NCBI RefSeq assembly: GCF_904849725.1
Contig: NC_058519.1
Span: 104,768,881-104,832,880, forward strand
Reading direction: 5' to 3'
Length of the DNA stretch: 64,000 nt
DNA from: Hordeum vulgare subsp. vulgare
Taxonomy: Eukaryota > Streptophyta > Magnoliopsida > Poales > Poaceae
Positions 12,101-22,013 of the stretch are shown here, piece after piece. Below the pieces are notes generated by a model. The model was not told the DNA's origin and did not search any database. It saw only the letters and a program-made list of their open reading frames with translations. Position numbers and translations under genes: made by a program. The stretch's first letter is position 1; every line of letters begins with the position of its first letter.

Positions 12101-12457
12101 TACTCTCGAGTTTGAAAAAAAAATAGAAAAAAAAAGTGATCGAACAAATTAAAAAAATCTGAAACTTCGAAAAATCAAACTTTATCAAATGTTCGAGCTT
12201 CCTGCCAAACTTCAGCCAAAAATAACATCACAGGAGCTCTCACCAAAAAAGACAACATCAATGTTCAAAGTTTTGTGCACTGTTTGAGTAGGGATTTTTT
12301 TTGGTGAGAGATCCTTAGATGTTTTTTTGGCTGTAATTTTGCAAGAATCTCAAACATTTGACAAAGTTTGTCGTCTCAAAATTTCAGATTTATAGAATTC
12401 TGTTTGATGACGTTTTCTCCAAAAAATTTAAACTCGGGTGTAGTACACCCAAGAGTA
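12101..12457. mobile_element. Foldback MITE-like element
   Basis: Long imperfect inverted arms: TACTCTCGAGTTTG... at 12101 and its partner ...AAACTCGGGTG...AAGAGTA ending at 12457. Arms share ordered blocks such as AATCTGAAA, TCAAATGTT, CAGCCAAAAA and CTCTCACCAAAAAA. The right arm contains an extra GTGTAGTACACC palindrome near its end that the left arm lacks. The centre is a short loop. No coding capacity, and the superfamily was not determined. Confidence 0.6.
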
Positions 12458-12639
12458 GTCACACCTTTCCATTATATCTTCCTCTGCATAGACAAGATTA
12501 CACGGTTACAACAACCAAATCAGGGTACACAACCTGATCAGTTTGAGTTAGATACAAGGACTAATACAATCTTAGCTGGCTAACTAACCAAGGTTACAAA
12601 CTTGCTATACACTTTATGATAGGATGCTAATATTTGGGG
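12458..12639. other. Unassigned DNA between MITE and LINE
   Basis: No gene. The reverse complement reads like the end of a short Copia LTR leader, but no paired terminus was found. Confidence 0.3.
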
Positions 12640-12726
12640 AACGTTCCCAGGGGAGGGAACCCCTGGAGAACAACTTGTTCTCCCAGGCCAATGAGCCAAC
12701 ATCGATCTTGTGTTAAATAAGTTGGA

Positions 12727-13446
12727 TGCAACCTGCTAAAGGGAAAAGAGTTGAGTGTCTCTCCGAGGGAGACAGCAACACCAAGTTCTTTCACCGGAAG
12801 GCTAGTGCAAGGAAATCCAATAACCATATTACAGAGCTGCAGATAGGTGATGGCACATTGTGTACTGATCCTGCGGAGGTGGCTACTCCCACGTCGAATT
12901 TCTATGAGCAGCTCTATACGTCTGAAAACACAATTGGTATGGAGGAGGTCGTGTCGCACATACCTGTGAAAGTGGATGGGGCCATGAATAGTAGGCTCAA
13001 TGCTCCATATGGCAATGAGGAGGTGAAGACTGCCCTCTTTCAAATGTTTCCTACAAAGGCCCCTTGGCCGGATGGCTTTCCCGCACATTTTTTTCTGCGA
13101 CCCTGAGAGTTATGTGGTGATGAGGTGACTGATATGGTGCTTCGTATTCTCAATGAAATTGATTCTCCGGAAGAGATCAACAAAATGTTGATCGTCTTAA
13201 TTCCCAAGATAGCAAGTCCAAAGAATTTAGGAATATTTCGACCTATTAGCCTCTGCAATGTGATCTTTAAGATTGCATCGAAGGTTCTGGCTAACCGTCT
13301 GAAGCTTATTCTCCCCGATATCATCTCCGAAGAACAGTTCGCATTTGTGCCAGGCCGCCTTATTATTGACAATTTCATCTCTGCGTACGAGTGTCTGCAT
13401 TACATGAAAACAAAGAAGCTAAAAGGCAACAAATTTGATGCCCTAA
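12727..13446 (+). pseudogene. LINE reverse transcriptase, N-terminal part
   Basis: Encodes the pre-RT and finger region of a plant LINE polymerase, which would copy element RNA at a nicked target. Recognisable blocks are GDSNTKFFHRKAS near the start, KAPWPDGFPAHFF, LIPKIASPKNLGIFRPISLCN, and EEQFAFVPGRLIIDN. An in-frame TGA at about 13104 replaces an expected tryptophan codon. The PGPDGFP motif has Pro-Trp in place of Pro-Gly. The frame is cut by the CACTA element just before the first catalytic motif. Non-functional. Confidence 0.85.
13444..13446. other. Target-site duplication of the CACTA element (left)
   Basis: TAA, repeated at 19610-19612. Three bases is the standard CACTA duplication length. 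Confidence 0.85.
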
Positions 13447-13479
13447 CACTACTAGGAAAAGGGCTATAGATGATATAGA

Positions 13480-13920
13480 CACTAATGGCGCACCAGACAA
13501 GTAGTGCGCCACTACTATGTAGCAGTGGCGCACCATATGCAGGTGTGCCATTAGTGTAATGGACACTAATGACGCACCACACACACGGTGCGCCACTATT
13601 ATAATTTTTTATTTTTTTTGCAAAAGTACTAATGGCGCACCGGGACAGAGTACGTCATTACTAGTTTAACTAGTAATGGCGCACCACTCACTCAGTGCGT
13701 CATTACTATAAAAAAAATTTGTTTTGTAAAACTACTAATGACGCACCATCAGCCGATGCGCCATTAGTAACCAGGGTTACTAATGGCGCATTTGTAGGTG
13801 GTGTGCCACTACTATATATATATATTACAAAACTACTAATGGTGCACCACCAGCTGGTGCGCCATTAGTAACCAGGGTTACTAATGGCGCATTTGTAGGT
13901 GGTGCGCCACTACTAAAGAG
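13480..13920. repeat. CACTA left subterminal repeats
   Basis: Multiple direct and inverted copies of ACTAATGGCGCACC / GGTGCGCCATTAGT, often arranged as short palindromes with a variable centre. The array ends just before the A-rich segment preceding the captured sequence. Confidence 0.85.
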
Positions 13921-13971
13921 AAGGAGGAAAAAAAGAAAAAAGAAAAACGAATGAGAAACCCACCGCGCACC

Positions 13972-13980
13972 CTCCCTCTC
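13972..13980. other. 9-bp target duplication of the Mutator element (left)
   Basis: CTCCCTCTC, repeated at 16803-16811. Nine bases is the Mutator standard. The low complexity of the site leaves a 1-2 bp uncertainty in the element edge. Confidence 0.75.
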
Positions 13981-14387
13981 TGAGATAATTGCACCAGTAG
14001 TCCTGGAAGTTGGCGGCGAGGTTCATTATGGTCCTGGAAGTTGAGAAGTGCTTTAATACGATCCCGATACATGAAAATACGTAGTTAATACGGTCCGTAT
14101 ACTTGGAACGACAGTCCTGGCTCTACACGTCGCATACGTATCACGTATTTCTTCTCTGACACGTCAGCACGCGATGCCCCCTTCCCCTTCGCCTCGACTG
14201 CTCCGTGCTCATGCCTTCCCCTCCCCTCCCCGCTTCCTCACCTCAACCAACCGCGCCGCACTCTCAACCCTGCCGCGAGTGCCGGTTTCGTCTCCGGCGC
14301 GGTGGCCGCGCGCTCCTCTCCTTGCCCCTCGCCGTCGTATGCGGTCGCCACCGGCAAGGCATGTGCAGAGGTCGCCACCAGTACCAC

Positions 14388-15110
14388 TTAGAACTCTGGC
14401 GCCGGCGAGTACGCCTCGTCGGCGGGCACCACCACTGACGCAGACGAGTTGACCAGGTTGAGTATACTGTTCCAGTAGTTCTTCTCCTCCTCCGTCTCGT
14501 GCTCTTGGTCGCCCGCCTCGGCTGCGTCGTCCCTCGCCGCCGGCCTTGTGTCCTGGCTCAACGAGCCGTCAAGAAGCAGCCCGGTGAAGCCCGCCTCGGC
14601 GAAGCCCGCGCCGGCGGCGTCGGCGTCGGTGTCGCCCCAGTTCTGATCCTTGCACGCCTCCTCGTACGCCTGCATGGGCTGCATGGCGGCGTGCCGCGGC
14701 CGTGCGCCTCCAGCACCGACGCGAGCGCGGCGCTGTCCGAGAAGCTCAGCGTGGAGGTCGGCGAGTCAAGGCCGGGCGCGGCGTGGGCCGCCAGCGGGTA
14801 CTGCGTCGAGGAGGAGACGGACGCGGCGAGCGCGCGCAGCTTGGCCTCGCGCGCCAGGCGCGCCTCGGCCTCGAGCCGCGCGCTCTCCCACTGCGCCGTG
14901 TGGCTGAGGTGCGCCGCGGCCTTGGCGTGCTGCGCGCCGGCCGCACCCTCGGCGTCGCCGCCGCCCGCGCCGCCGGGCACGTCGGAGCGCGGCTTGTGCG
15001 TGACCGGGTCGATGCCCATCTTGGCCAGCCACTTCTTGAGGTGCGTGTTCCAGTAGTTTTTTATCTCGTTGTCGGTGCACTTGGGCAGGTGCGTCGCGAT
15101 CGCTGACCAC
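14388..15110 (-). pseudogene. R2R3-MYB (MIXTA-like) last exon, captured fragment
   Basis: Encodes the second half of the R3 repeat (WSAIATHLP.. [15 protein letters not shown]) and the C-terminal tail of a plant R2R3-MYB transcription factor. The [14 protein letters not shown] block after R3 is typical of subgroup 9 MIXTA-like factors, which control epidermal cell and cuticle development. The exon begins at a preserved splice acceptor (CATGCAG) at 15110/15111, so genomic DNA with intron was captured, not mRNA. The R2 exons are missing. The conserved Arg before TDNE is Cys and a basic residue after HLKK is Trp. A frameshift near 14690 moves the tail (EEEKNYWNSILNLVNSS) to another frame, which ends naturally at 14388. 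It lies within the left inverted repeat of the Mutator element. Confidence 0.85.
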
Positions 15111-15213
15111 CTGCATGCACACACGCCGATCGCAAGAAAAATCATCTCAGGATTCAGACAGTAGCAGCAGTAGTAGAAAATGTGCACATGGTCAAAACAA
15201 GAAGACCATCTCG

Positions 15214-15372
15214 AAAAGGGACGCGGCTTGACTGCGGCTGCTGCATGCGCCCATCCGTACGACCCAGCCATCGCACGGCTGTAGCTCCACGCACGTCCCA
15301 CTCCAGAATTCCATGCGAAAAAATAAAATAAAATACACATCCTAATACAAATTCTTTTCCGTAATATTCTCG
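15214..15372. repeat. Inner piece of the left Mutator inverted repeat
   Basis: Complementary to about 16250-16405 (GGACGCGGCTTG..., GAATTCCATGCG..., TTCTTTTCCGTAAT). In the right arm this lies directly next to the outer terminal repeat; on the left it is displaced by the MYB fragment. Confidence 0.8.
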
Positions 15373-16249
15373 TCATTAAAATAGAAAGCAAAACTGAAGG
15401 AAACAATCCAATCTCCCGCCTTCTTGCGAACAGATCCACAACATATACAAAAGCGCGCCAAAATGTAAATCTGTAGTCTGTAGTTCATAGGAGGCAGGAG
15501 CGACCTATGGTCTTACTACAATCAATAACGGCCTTTCTTGAATTGAGCAGCAAAGTAATCCACGTCCCTAATGGCATCTCCAAGTCTTGCGTCCCCCATG
15601 GCTTCTCCAAGGAGTGGTCCGAGGAACCAAGAGGGTGACGATCAATCTCACACACCGAAAGTAAGAAACCTGACTCAGTTCTTGACGGTGAATCTTTCAA
15701 TTAACTGCGTCATGATCTCGAGTGTTGGACGGGAAAAAGCAGCATGATGCACCCTTGTACAGCTTCTACAAAAACCGATCATAACCTGCAGATGCCAAAC
15801 ATCGTGGAGCATAAGATTGCAGTCTCTCTCCCCTCCCCTCCCCTTCAAGCATCAAATCCATGGCGCGGACGCTCCGGTCGACGACGTCCTTCCTTTCGCT
15901 CCCTCGACCCCTCCTCCAAGCTCCTCCACAAGCCTGACGCGCCACCCTGTCGTATGACCGGTTGAGGCGCCGGTCATGGCCAAGCAGTTGCACAGCCAGG
16001 TCCGGCAAGCGCAGGCGGGCCGCAGCCACAAGCCCGACGCGCCACCCTGTCGTGTGGCCGGTTGAGACGCCGGTCATGGCCAAGCTGCTGCACAACCAGG
16101 TCCCGCAAGCGCAGGCGGGCCGCAGCCAGCCGAGCCTTGCTCCACGCTTGTGAGCGGCGACGTACGTCTGGCCTGCTGCACGAATGGGCGGCCGGAGGGG
16201 CGATGGAGATTGAGCTTCAGTTCAGACAGAAGGGGAAAGATGTGGATAG
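15373..16249. other. Interior of the Mutator element
   Basis: No confident gene. At 15858 an ATG opens a short Arg/Ser-rich reading frame (MARTLRSTTSFLSL...) after a pyrimidine-rich leader, which could be a captured mitochondrial-presequence exon. It stops after ~25 codons, so this is only a possibility. The remaining open frames are GC-driven. Confidence 0.3.
15927..16126 (+). repeat. 100-bp tandem duplication
   Basis: Two adjacent copies (15927-16026, 16027-16126), both starting CACAAGCCYGACGCGCC, with several substitutions. Period is exactly 100 bp. It breaks the frame of any captured exon upstream. Confidence 0.85.
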
Positions 16250-17030
16250 GAGTGTATTACGGAAAAGAATCTGTATTAGGATGTGTATTTTGTTTTATTT
16301 TTCCGCATGAATTCTGGAGCGGGGCATGCGTGAGCCACTGCCGTGCGATGGCTGGGTCGCACGGATGGGCGCACGCAGCAGCCGCAGGCAAGCCGCGTCC
16401 CTCGAAAAGTAAGTGGCCGGAGGTGGGCATGGCATGGGCGTAGACGCATAGTACAAACTACAGAGAGACGGCACGTACCGCGCCGGAGACGAAACCGGCG
16501 CCCGCGGCAGGGTTGAGAGTGCGGCGCGGCTGGTTGAGGTGAGGAGGAAGCGGGGAGGGGAGGGGAAGGCAGGAGCACGCAGCAGTCGTGGCGAAGGGGA
16601 AGGGGGCATCACGTGCTGACGTGTCAGAGAGGAAATACGTGATACGTATGCGATCCTGTAGAGTCAGGACTGTCGTTTCAAGTATCAGAACCGTATTGAC
16701 TATGTATTTTCATGTACCGGGACCGTATTGAAGCACTTCTCAACTTCCAGGGCCATGTTGGACCCCGCCGCTAACTTCCAGGACTACTGGTGCAATTATC
16801 TCCTCCCTCTCTCTCTATCTCGTGCGTCTCTCGCTCCCCACCCCAGGAAACCCTCGCCGCCGCTGCCTACGCCGCTCGATTCCAGCTTGTTCCGGTGGAC
16901 CTCGTCGGCGCAGCGAACAGATAAGATAGTTACTACTCCCTCGAGGCGAGACGAATCTAGGGTTTCCGCCGCCGCCGGATAGGGGAGGGGGAAGGGGGAA
17001 GGGGAGGAACAGAACCAGAGCCAGAGCGAG

Positions 17031-18029
17031 ATGGTACGTGCGCTGGCCTCTCGATCTTTTTATCGATCCGATCCATACTCGAGCTTTGTGAATCGTGTGG
17101 CTGATGATGACTCGGCAGGCCGGAAGGCTCCTCGGGCAACTCCTCGTCATGGGCGGCGCCGTCGTCAGCAGGGCCGTGGTGCAGGCCTACCGCCAGGCCA
17201 TCGTCAGTGATTGCTCCTTTAATTTGCCCCCCTACTCCGTAAAAATGTCTAGGTCGGTCACAGCCAAAAGACGCCTCTTTTAGTCCTCCTCAACATGTTG
17301 TGGTGTCCCTTGCTGTCCAAAACTTGAGTGGCGATGAAGGTGATGGTGACAGGATTTTTATTTCGGCTTGGCTTGATGGACGTAGTCTGCACTCTGGAAT
17401 GCTACACTGTTAGTTAAGATGTGAATGAATGGTGCAAAAAAGTTTCTTGTCTTCCACGTGTTTCTTCTTGTCATCTATTATTATGATTATCATTTAGATT
17501 GAAGGATGCACACAGGGAATTCTATCTATCATTTGATTAAAATGAATGAAAACCCGTTCCATCTTTTTGTTCCATAAGACCCTGTTTGGAACTGTTTATT
17601 GTGAAATTTCTCCACAGTTGTAGTCAACTTCATGCATTCCTGATCACTAGTTTACCTACCTATGACATTCACTAGTTTAATACAGTATCTCGTTGGAAAT
17701 TTTTGTCAACACTCATATGTGATGTATTATTGACCTTATCCTGCACAGGACGCACTCCTGATGTGATTATAAAAGCTAACTTGGAGAGTCCTTCTTCCTT
17801 TAGTTGCTTATAGATGCATAGAGACATCTGCCTGACTATTTGTGTGACCAACATGCGGCTTTCTGGTTGCAACTAATAATTCCTGATTTGTCTTGTAGAT
17901 GTACAGAGAACCAGAGCTGCCCAGGAAGCTGTGAACGGTATTCGAAGGGCGAGCAAGGCCATGACCGAGCAAGAAGCCCGGCAAATATTGGGTATCAGTG
18001 AAAAGACGAGTTGGGAAGAGATCATGCAG
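17031..18029 (+). pseudogene. PAM16: PAM16/TIM16 gene fragment (exons 1-3) inside CACTA
   Basis: PAM16 is the J-like subunit of the presequence-translocase motor on the matrix side of the mitochondrial inner membrane; it regulates PAM18 and mtHsp70. Three exons are seen: an ATG-only coding exon (17031-17033, donor GTACGTG), exon 2 (17119-17206, AGRLLGQLLVMGGAVVSRAV) and exon 3 (17899-18029, AVNGIRRASKAMTEQEARQI ... SWEEIMQ). Donor and acceptor dinucleotides are intact and the frame is open across all three, about 75 residues. The last exon(s), encoding the rest of the J-like domain, are missing: after the donor at 18030 nothing resembles them. A GC-rich leader (16812-17030) precedes the ATG, so the promoter-side region came along. 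It is a truncated capture, not a working gene. The family call is confident; function is not implied. Confidence 0.85.
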
Positions 18030-19200
18030 GTGTGTGATAATATAAGCCCCTTCTCTTGATATCTTCTAGCTCCCTTTATTGATATTCACATGACCTAAGG
18101 TTTTTTCTCCATGGGTATGTTTCATCAAATTAAAAATTATCAAAGCACATATACACTAGTTTGCTTCAGCGTAATACTGATGTTAAATTGCATGAATATT
18201 GAACAATGCCAACATCATGTACACAGCCATTCTATTGCTCTGTGTCAACATCTCATAGTTATGATTCTGGGAGGCACATTTATATCCATTTGCTTTAGAC
18301 ACACAAACTGCTGCTCAGATTTCCCCTTCTGAATATTTTGCTACACACGGCATGACGGCAGTGCACTGCATCGTCTAAAGCACCCCCATGGTGAGCCATC
18401 TCCACTCCTCTATTCCCCCGGCTGCTGCCATGCACATCGTCTAAAGCACCCCCATGTTCATGACAGTTGTTACTACAAAGGTAATGCACGACGGGCAACA
18501 TAGCATGTATCCACCATTGTTAACAAAAAATGGAGTAGACTAATATAATTAATGCTCACAAATGGGAATGTTGAACCGCCAATAAAACTATGTCACTTGC
18601 TTTGGCCCAAATCACATATTCAATAAAATGTGCACATCACATTTATTTGTATAACTGTACACTAGCACCAAATTCCACACCACCAGCCCCTCCTCTCTCT
18701 TCCCCGGTGACCTCCATAGCTGAGTTGGACAAGGGTCCCTCCCCATGTATGGTTGTATAACTGTACACTGATCATGTATGATGGCCCATCTGTCTTGCAA
18801 AATAGACTTGAACTGGTCACGTCAGTTCCAATCTGCATCTCTTTTCATCTTGTAGGTTGCCACGCGGATGCTCTTTAGACTATGATATGGACATGAAGGC
18901 ATTTGTTTTAGTGCCAAATATTACTTACTAATGCCCGCAAAGTATCTTGTGTATTATATTTGCTATGGAGCTATGTATGTATGGATGCTATGGAACTATA
19001 TGTATATATGGATGCTATGGAATTTTGGATGTATGGATGCTATGGGATTTTGATATATGGATCATGAAATTTGTTATGCAACTTTGCATATATGTTATGT
19101 GTTGTGGATCAGTAAAACTATTGGGCACATATTATGTATTATATATTTGATATATATGTAATGTGCTATTGAATTTGTGGTTTTGAAACAAAACATATAT
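18030..19200. other. CACTA interior: PAM16 intron remnant and noncoding repeats
   Basis: No exon found. It starts as the third PAM16 intron. A ~23-bp phrase (CATCGTCTAAAGCACCCCCA) occurs at ~18369 and again at ~18427, and TGTATAACTGTACACT occurs at 18649 and ~18754. 18955-19060 holds three or four degenerate ATGGATGCTATGG units. Confidence 0.6.
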
Positions 19201-19204
19201 ATGC

Positions 19205-19609
19205 CAGAATACCAGATACTAATGGAGCACCATGGGCTATACTAATGGCGCACTGCCTGATGCGCCATTAGTATATATGCCCTGGGAGGCATACTAATGG
19301 AGCACCATGGGCTATACTAATGGCGCACTGCCTGGTGCACCATTAGTATATATGCTTTGGGAGGCATATTAATGAAGCACCATGGGCTATACTAATGGCG
19401 CACTGCCTGGTGCGCCATTAGTATATATGCCCTCGGAGGCATACTAATGGCGCACTGCCTGGTGCGCCATTAGTATACTAGATACTAATGGCGTACCTGT
19501 GGTGCGCCATTAGTAAAAAATTCTAATGGCGTGATGCTAGTGGCGCACCTGTAGTGCGCCATTAGTAGCCAAAACAGGTGCACCACTAGCAGGCCTTTTC
19601 CTAGTAGTG
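19205..19609. repeat. CACTA right subterminal repeats
   Basis: Repeated units of ~70-90 bp: ATACTAATGGAGCACC, GGGCTATACTAATGGCGC and GGTGCGCCATTAGTATA, ending in the inverted terminal repeat. Confidence 0.85.
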
Positions 19610-19612
19610 TAA

Positions 19613-21981
19613 AGCTGGATATGATGAAAGCCTACGATCGCCTTGAGTGGCCATACCTGCGCACGGTTACTGAAGCTTGGGCTAAGCCCCCGGTTTACCA
19701 AGGCAGTCATGAGGTGCGTAAGTATTACTTCTTTCTCAGTTTTGTTGAATAGTGGGAAACTGGAGGAATTCAAGCCTTCGCGGGGTATACGGCAGTGGGG
19801 ACCCTATATCCCCTTACCTGTTCTTGTTGGCAGCCGAAGGTCTCTCTTGTGTGCTCAAGTCTACCCTTGCTCATGAGAGAATTGAGGGGATTAAAGTGGC
19901 GGCTGATGCTCCGACACTGAATGACCTCCTTTTTGTTGTTGACAGTTTGTTATTTTTTAACGCTACCCCTCATATGGATCGCCGTGTTGACGCCCTCCTC
20001 CAGAGATACTGCGGGGCTTCCGGACAGAGAATCAACAAGGACAAGTGCTCCATCTTCTTCAGCAAGGGGTGCGCGGAAGCATTAAGACATGAGATCAAGC
20101 ATGTACTGGATGTCCAAAATGAAAAGATGTTAGAGAAATATCTAGGCCTCCCTAGCGATGTGGGGAGAGCAAAATAAGGATCCTTTTAGTACTTGAAAGA
20201 CAAGATCCAGAAGCATGTTCAGGGCTGGATGGAGAAGGCACTTCCAGAGGGAGGCAAAGAGATGCTCATCAAGGTTGTAGCACAAGCAATTCCTACCTAT
20301 TTAATGGCGTGCTTCAAGCTCCCCCGAGGGCTGTGCCACCATATAAACGGTCCTTTTCACAAGTTCTGGTGGGGATCCAAGAAGGGCGAGCGAAAAACTA
20401 CATGGGTTTCATGGGAAGCCATGACACAACCTAAGTATATGGGAGGAATGGGCTTCCGTGACATTGAACTTTTCAACCTGGCACTTCTTGACCGACAAGC
20501 TTGGCACTTGCTGCAGGAGCCACATTCCTTGAGTGCTCGCATCTTGAAAGCGGTTTATTACCCTGCTAGTTCCATTCTTGAGGCTGAATTGGGTGGCTAC
20601 CCTTCACAAGTGTGGCGTTCTATCCTCAACGGCAGGGACACTCTTAAGTTGGGACTTATCAAGCGCATTGGGAATGGGCATGACACATGCGTATGGCTAG
20701 ACAATTGGATTCCACAAGATCACAAACTGAGGACGATAAGTCCCAGCACACCAAGTGCCCCCCTCAGGGTAGCTGAATTGATAGATCAAACATCGCCGAT
20801 CTGGGATGCGGCGACGCTGGAGAAGCACTTACTTGCGGATAAGGCGGCGATCCTGAACATTCCACTAAATCTGAGACTACAGGAGGATTTTGGGCATGGC
20901 ACTATGAGAGGAATGGGGTGTTCTCTATGAGATCAGCTTACCGAGTACTACGGGCCATTCTTGGATTGAGGCCGACCGCAAAGCCTGGACTAAACTTTGG
21001 GGCGTGAAAATACCATCAAAGATCAAGGTGTTTGTATGGCGCCTGGCGCGAACTTCTCTCCCCACTAGCGACGTGAGAAACCACCGCAGGATGGCGGATT
21101 CTCCGGCATGCAACTTATGCCAATCGGCGATCGATTCGTGGCGGCATTCCCTGTTCGAATGCAAGATGTCTTGCTGCGTCTCGGCGTTAGCACATGAAGA
21201 GATTACGGAGGTCATCACCTCCAATACAACGGACGATGCCAAGCTATGGGTGTTTTGGTTATTCGAAACACTTCCGCAGGCTGAACTGACCCAAGTGCTC
21301 GTCACAATGTGGGCCATTTGGTGGGTGCGTCGGCGCGCAATCCATGATGAGCAGTTTCAGAGCTCGCTCAGCACTTCCTGTTTTATCAGCCGCTTTCTGG
21401 AGGATCTGGAGCAGCTTCCACGGGCAGCAACCTCACCAACTAAACTTTCGTTGGGCCCTAGAAGCAGCAGGCATGCTCCAACCACTTCATCATAAGCAGG
21501 CTGGCTCCCTCCTCCTGATCAGGCTGCAAAAATCAATGTTGATGCAGGCCTCTCTAGGAATGGCTCCCGATGTGCGGCGACGGCAATATGCCAGGACAAA
21601 TCAGGGAAGTATCTTGGAGCTTCACTAGTGGTATTTGATGGCCTTGTTGATCCAACATCACTCGAAGCTCAAGCATGCAATGTAGCTCTGGCCGTTGCCT
21701 CGGACCTTCATGTCCCAGCTGTGTGCATCCCGTCGGACTATGCGGAGGTGGTCTACAACATTGCCATGGCCAATCCGTCTGGTCGCTACGCTCGAATCAC
21801 CCGGGAGACTCAAGCTCGTTGGGTCCTGTTCGAAGCTAACACCTTCACTCACGAGAAGTGGGAGCACAACTTCGAAGCTCATCATTTCGCTAAGGCTGCT
21901 CCTTCTCTTCCTTCCGGGCGCCACATGTGGCTAGCTATTTTGCCCGATATAATCTGTATCCCCATGAACATTGCGACTTAA
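19613..21981 (+). pseudogene. LINE reverse transcriptase C-terminal part, zinc-binding and RNase H domains
   Basis: Starts with the RT palm motif KLDMMKAYDRLEW (19612-19650). A frameshift near 19690-19750 precedes PISPYLFLLAAEGLS. The catalytic F/Y-A-D-D box is FVVDS (~19932), so one metal-binding Asp is lost. After GRAK (20176) a stop (TAA) interrupts, then KDKIQKHVQGWMEKALPEGG and the connection domain (20193-20930). A second frameshift leads to KIPSKIKVFVWRLA (zf-RVT-like, C-x2-C...H-x4-C at ~21110-21175). The end carries an RNase H-like domain (VDAGLSRNGS, SLEAQAC, IPSDYAEVV) to a stop at 21981. Clearly dead. Confidence 0.85.
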
Positions 21982-22013
21982 TATAGGTTACACATTTTCT
22001 CAACAAAAAAAAA

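Larger units (their letters stand above)
13981..16802. mobile_element. Pack-MULE-type Mutator element with a MYB fragment
   Basis: Inverted termini (T)GAGATAATTGCACCAG at left and the complement ending at 16802, flanked by the 9-bp duplication CTCCCTCTC. The right inverted repeat runs inward uninterrupted for about 550 bp (16802 to ~16250). The left one is in two pieces, 13981-14307 and ~15214-15372, with ~0.9 kb of MYB-derived DNA between. No transposase is present. The middle (15373-16249) holds unrelated GC-rich sequence including a 100-bp tandem duplication. It inserted into the 5' region of the PAM16 fragment already inside the CACTA element. Confidence 0.85.
13447..19609. mobile_element. 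Non-autonomous CACTA element carrying host gene fragments
   Basis: Ends CACTACTAGGAAAAGG...CCTTTTCCTAGTAGTG, flanked by TAA duplications, inserted in the LINE polymerase gene. Both ends carry arrays of 'ACTAATGGCGCACC' subterminal repeats (13480-13920 and 19205-19580), the usual transposase binding regions of this superfamily. There is no transposase gene in its 6.2 kb. Instead it holds the 5' part of a PAM16 gene (about 16803-18300) and a whole Mutator element (13981-16802). It must have been mobilised in trans. Confidence 0.9.
12640..22013 (+). mobile_element. LINE (non-LTR retrotransposon), 5'-truncated and split
   Basis: Two halves of one LINE ORF2-like unit (12727-13446 and 19613-21981) are separated by a CACTA insertion. 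After removing the insertion and one TAA duplication, the flanking codons read on without a break across the join. The 3' end has a short A tract (22005-22013) 24 bp after the RNase H stop. The endonuclease domain and ORF1 are absent, so the copy is 5' truncated; the exact 5' edge (about 12640) is uncertain. No target duplication identified. Confidence 0.85.

Noticed and set aside
13480..13920. Regularly spaced palindromic repeats suggestive of a CRISPR array
   Set aside because: They are CACTA subterminal repeats inside defined transposon ends, in plant DNA, with both orientations and irregular spacing.
14499..15106. Plus-strand ORFs of 185 and 134 codons
   Set aside because: Antisense to the MYB exon, whose minus-strand frame has clear R3 and tail motifs and a splice acceptor.
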